Shown piece after piece: positions 61,362 to 64,000 of a DNA stretch of 64,000 bases. Source of the stretch: Klebsiella sp. WP3-W18-ESBL-02. GTDB lineage: Bacteria; Pseudomonadota; Gammaproteobacteria; Enterobacterales; Enterobacteriaceae. Made by a program: the position numbers and the translations under genes. Position 1 is the stretch's first letter. Each line of letters opens with the position of its first letter. Location of the stretch: assembly GCF_014168815.1 (NCBI RefSeq), contig NZ_AP021972.1, positions 4,588,001 to 4,652,000 of the forward strand, given 5' to 3'. A model generated the notes under the pieces. That model saw only the letters and a list, made by a program, of their open reading frames with translations, was not told the origin of the DNA and searched no databases.

Positions 61362-63008
61362 TTACATCATGCCGCCCATACCGCCCATGCCGCCCATACC
61401 GCCAGCAGCACCTAAATCAGGCGCGTCGCCTTTCGGCAGGTCGGTCACCATGCACTCGGTGGTGATCATCAGGCCCGCAACGGAAGCCGCGTACTGCAGA
61501 GCAGAACGGGTCACTTTGGTTGGGTCCAGGATACCGAAGTCGATCATGTTGCCGTATTCTTCGGTCGCCGCGTTGTAACCGTAGTTACCTTCACCGGCTT
61601 TCACCGCGTTAGCCACAACAGACGGTTCTTCACCGGCGTTCAGGACGATCTGACGCAGCGGTGCTTCCATTGCGCGCAGCGCAACTTTGATACCGACGTT
61701 CTGATCTTCGTTCTGAGCGGTCAGGCCAGACAGTTTCGCTGCAACGCGAACCAGGGCAACACCACCACCGGCAACCACACCTTCTTCTACCGCAGCACGG
61801 GTCGCGTGCAGGGCATCGTCAACGCGTGCTTTTTTCTCTTTCATTTCAACTTCGGTAGCAGCACCGACTTTGATAACGGCAACGCCGCCAGCCAGTTTCG
61901 CTACGCGTTCCTGCAGTTTTTCGCGGTCGTAGTCAGAAGTGGCTTCTTCAATCTGTTTGCGGATCTGAGCAACACGGCCCTGAATTGCCGCTTCTTCACC
62001 CACGCCATCGATGATGGTGGTGGTGTCTTTGTTGATCACAACGCGTTTAGCCTGGCCCAGGTCTTCCAGGGTCGCTTTTTCCAGCTCCATACCGATCTCT
62101 TCAGAGATAACGGTACCGCCGGTCAGGGTAGCGATATCCTGCAGCATCGCTTTACGACGGTCGCCGAAGCCAGGAGCTTTAACAGCAGCGACTTTCACGA
62201 TACCACGCATGGTGTTGACCACCAGAGTAGCCAGCGCTTCGCCTTCAACGTCTTCAGCGATAATAACCAGCGGTTTGCCTGCTTTCGCAACGGCTTCCAG
62301 AACCGGCAGCATTTCGCGGATGTTAGATACTTTTTTGTCCGCCAGCAGGATGAACGGGCTTTCCAGCTCAACAGCACCGGTTTCCGGCTTGTTGATGAAG
62401 TACGGGGACAGGTAGCCACGGTCGAACTGCATACCTTCAACCACGTCCAGTTCGTCTTCCAGACCGGTACCGTCTTCAACGGTGATCACGCCTTCTTTAC
62501 CGACTTTGTCCATCGCTTCAGCGATCAGTTTACCTACGGTTTCGTCGGAGTTAGCGGAAATGGTACCAACCTGAGCAATCGCTTTAGAGTCGGAGCACGG
62601 TACGGACAGCGCTTTCAGTTCTTCAACGGCAGCAGCGACAGCTTTGTCGATACCACGTTTCAGATCCATCGGGTTCATGCCCGCAGCAACGGCTTTCAGA
62701 CCTTCAGTGATGATGGACTGAGCCAGTACGGTTGCGGTGGTGGTACCGTCGCCTGCAGCGTCGTTCGCTTTAGAGGCAACTTCTTTCACCATCTGTGCGC
62801 CCATGTTTTCGAACTTGTCTTCCAGCTCGATTTCACGTGCTACGGATACGCCGTCTTTCGTGATGGTCGGCGCGCCGAAGGATTTGTCCAGAACAACGTT
62901 ACGGCCTTTCGGGCCCAGGGTCACTTTAACTGCATCTGCCAGTACGTTAACGCCGCGCAGCATTTTTACACGTGCGTCGTTACCAAATTTTACGTCTTTA
63001 GCTGCCAT
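61362..63008 (-). CDS. groL: Chaperonin GroEL
   Basis: 548-residue 60-kDa chaperonin forming the double heptameric ring that folds proteins with GroES and ATP. ATP-site motifs GPKGRNVVLDK, AGDGTTTATVLA and VEEGVVAGGG are present, and the C-terminal GGM repeats end the protein. Second gene of groES-groEL, 33 bases after groES. Confidence 0.99.
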   Translation of the reverse strand: MAAKDVKFGNDARVKMLRGVNVLADAVKVTLGPKGRNVVLDKSFGAPTITKDGVSVAREIELEDKFENMGAQMVKEVASKANDAAGDGTTTATVLAQSIITEGLKAVAAGMNPMDLKRGIDKAVAAAVEELKALSVPCSDSKAIAQVGTISANSDETVGKLIAEAMDKVGKEGVITVEDGTGLEDELDVVEGMQFDRGYLSPYFINKPETGAVELESPFILLADKKVSNIREMLPVLEAVAKAGKPLVIIAEDVEGEALATLVVNTMRGIVKVAAVKAPGFGDRRKAMLQDIATLTGGTVISEEIGMELEKATLEDLGQAKRVVINKDTTTIIDGVGEEAAIQGRVAQIRKQIEEATSDYDREKLQERVAKLAGGVAVIKVGAATEVEMKEKKARVDDALHATRAAVEEGVVAGGGVALVRVAAKLSGLTAQNEDQNVGIKVALRAMEAPLRQIVLNAGEEPSVVANAVKAGEGNYGYNAATEEYGNMIDFGILDPTKVTRSALQYAASVAGLMITTECMVTDLPKGDAPDLGAAGGMGGMGGMGGMM

Positions 63009-63041
63009 TTCTTCTATTCCTCAAATTCGTTCGCGCGTTTC

Positions 63042-63335
63042 TTACGCTTCAACAATTGCCAGGATGTCGCTTTCAGACATGATCAACACTTCTTCATTGT
63101 CGATCTTCTCAGATTTAACGCCGTAGCCATCGTTGAAAATCACGATGTCACCAACTTTAACGTCCAGCGGCTGCACGGTCCCGTTTTCCAGGATGCGGCC
63201 CTTACCGACAGCGATGATTTCGCCACGAGTTGATTTTGCTGCCGCAGAACCGGTCAGGACGATGCCGCCAGCAGATTTAGTTTCAACTTCTTTGCGTTTG
63301 ACGATCACACGATCATGTAACGGACGAATACTCAT
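63042..63335 (-). CDS. groS: Co-chaperonin GroES
   Basis: 97-residue heptameric lid of GroEL. MSIRPLHDRVIVKRKE start, mobile loop EVETKSAGGIVLTGSAA, ending ILAIVEA. ATG 63335 has GGAG nearby; the open frame to 63584 is leader and promoter. Confidence 0.98.
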   Translation of the reverse strand: MSIRPLHDRVIVKRKEVETKSAGGIVLTGSAAAKSTRGEIIAVGKGRILENGTVQPLDVKVGDIVIFNDGYGVKSEKIDNEEVLIMSESDILAIVEA

Positions 63336-63414
63336 TGATAGCTCTCCTTCGAGAAAGTCATTATCAGTTATGGGTGACGCCGGGCCACGTAGGGTTTTCC
63401 GGCTAGTGCCAGAG

Positions 63415-63443
63415 AGATGGGGATGGTTATTTTGGCCTTCAAG
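63415..63443 (-). promoter_or_regulatory. Sigma-32 heat-shock promoter of groES-groEL
   Basis: Minus strand CCCCCTTGAA with -35 core CTTGAA (63438-63443), exactly 15 bases, then -10 CCCCATCT (63415-63422). This has the same layout as the E. coli groE sigma-32 promoter. About 80 bases of leader follow to groES. Confidence 0.88.
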
Positions 63444-63587
63444 GGGGCACCCTAAAAAAAATTTTTCGCACGCCGTTAATCGCGATAAATCGCTGAAATA
63501 GCGGCTGAGAACAGCACAATGACGCGGGGCCATGCGCCGTGCTGGTGTGATAACATTCGCCTCTTTGCAAGGGTATGGAAGCATGTC

Positions 63588-64000
63588 ATGTCAGGTCTGA
63601 AACAGGAGCTGGGGCTGGCTCAGGGCGTTGGGTTATTGTCGACATCGCTGCTGGGCACCGGCGTATTTGCCGTTCCGGCGCTGGGTGCGATTGTTGCCGG
63701 AGATAACAGTCTGTGGGCCTGGCCAGCGCTGATCGTGCTGGTTTTCCCGGTCGCGATTGTCTTCGCGCTGTTGGGAAGACACTACCCCAGCGCGGGCGGC
63801 GTGGCACACTTTGTAGAGCAGGCCTTTGGCCCAAGACTGGCGCGCGTCACCGGTTGGCTCTTTCTCTCCGTCATTCCGGTGGGCCTGCCCGCTGCGTTAC
63901 ATATTGCCTCTGGTTTTACCCAGGCGCTGTTCGGCTGGCACGGCTGGCAGCTGCTCATGGCCGAGATGGCGACCCTCGCCGTCATCTGGTGGCTGGGCCT
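63588..64000 (+). CDS. yjeH: L-methionine/branched-chain amino acid exporter YjeH, 3' end cut
   Basis: APC-superfamily inner membrane exporter. The first 137 residues are in the window (E. coli full length about 418). MSGLKQELGLAQGVGLLSTSLLGTGVFAVPAL is the family N-terminus, and GRHYPSAGGVAHFV follows. ATG 63588 is in frame; the ATG at 63583 is not. Divergent from groES. Confidence 0.93.
   Translation, partial: MSGLKQELGLAQGVGLLSTSLLGTGVFAVPALGAIVAGDNSLWAWPALIVLVFPVAIVFALLGRHYPSAGGVAHFVEQAFGPRLARVTGWLFLSVIPVGLPAALHIASGFTQALFGWHGWQLLMAEMATLAVIWWLG

Noticed and set aside
61806..63233. 475-codon plus-strand frame opposite groEL/groES
   Set aside because: Phe/Asp/Ser-rich antisense frame caused by GroEL codon bias; no domain.

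Overview
This window is a piece of enterobacterial chromosome (Enterobacteriaceae), largely collinear with the 94-95 minute region of the Escherichia coli K-12 map as I recall it. The evidence is near-identical protein content and gene order (rpsF-priB-rpsR-rplI, ulaABCDEF/ulaG/ulaR, purA-yjeT-hflC-hflK-hflX-hfq-miaA-mutL-amiB-tsaE-nnr/queG, orn, rsgA-psd-mscM, frdABCD, efp/epmB, groES-groEL), plus five REP/BIME clusters. The missing ampC and blc between frdD and sugE, the FliA-type promoter on a chemoreceptor gene and the extra operons argue against E. coli itself. They suggest a motile relative such as a Citrobacter, Leclercia, Kosakonia or Klebsiella/Raoultella-type lineage. The sequence alone does not fix the genus.

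Layout. 1-12.3 kb: ytfH (cut by the window edge)/ytfG, an AraC-type regulator with ytfF, a Tsr-like chemoreceptor, NsrR-controlled ytfE, a displaced nudI, cycA, fklB, ytfB, an extra DMT exporter and the rpsF operon with a visible S6:S18 autoregulatory leader. 12.6-21.4 kb: yjfY, the complete L-ascorbate (ula) regulon, yjfP and two small YhcN-family genes (bsmA, yjfN). 21.4-31.6 kb: aidB, rlmB, a five-gene accessory operon inserted between rlmB and rnr (PLP-dependent cysteate/D-cysteine lyase homologue, two-Cys aspartate-racemase homologue, TauABC/SsuABC-type importer), then rnr and nsrR. 31.8-45 kb: the purA-to-nnr cluster on the minus strand and divergent queG. 45.2-54.7 kb: three identical tRNA-Gly genes, orn, rsgA, psd-mscM, yjeM, epmA. 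54.9-64 kb: frdABCD, guanidine-riboswitch-controlled sugE, ecnB without ecnA, efp/epmB, yjeI, groES-groEL with a heat-shock promoter, and the start of yjeH.

Functional links inside the window: NsrR (31.2 kb) has a near-perfect operator in front of ytfE (5.2 kb). EF-P, EpmA and EpmB, three partners of the Lys34 beta-lysylation pathway, are all present. UlaR and its divergent target genes are intact. The most interesting accessory unit is the 24.1-28.4 kb operon. By inference it imports a sulfonate and releases sulfite from it, with cysteate as the best guess because cysteate is the sulfonate analogue of aspartate and a racemase and a lyase are co-encoded. I saw no insertion sequence, prophage, CRISPR array or integron.
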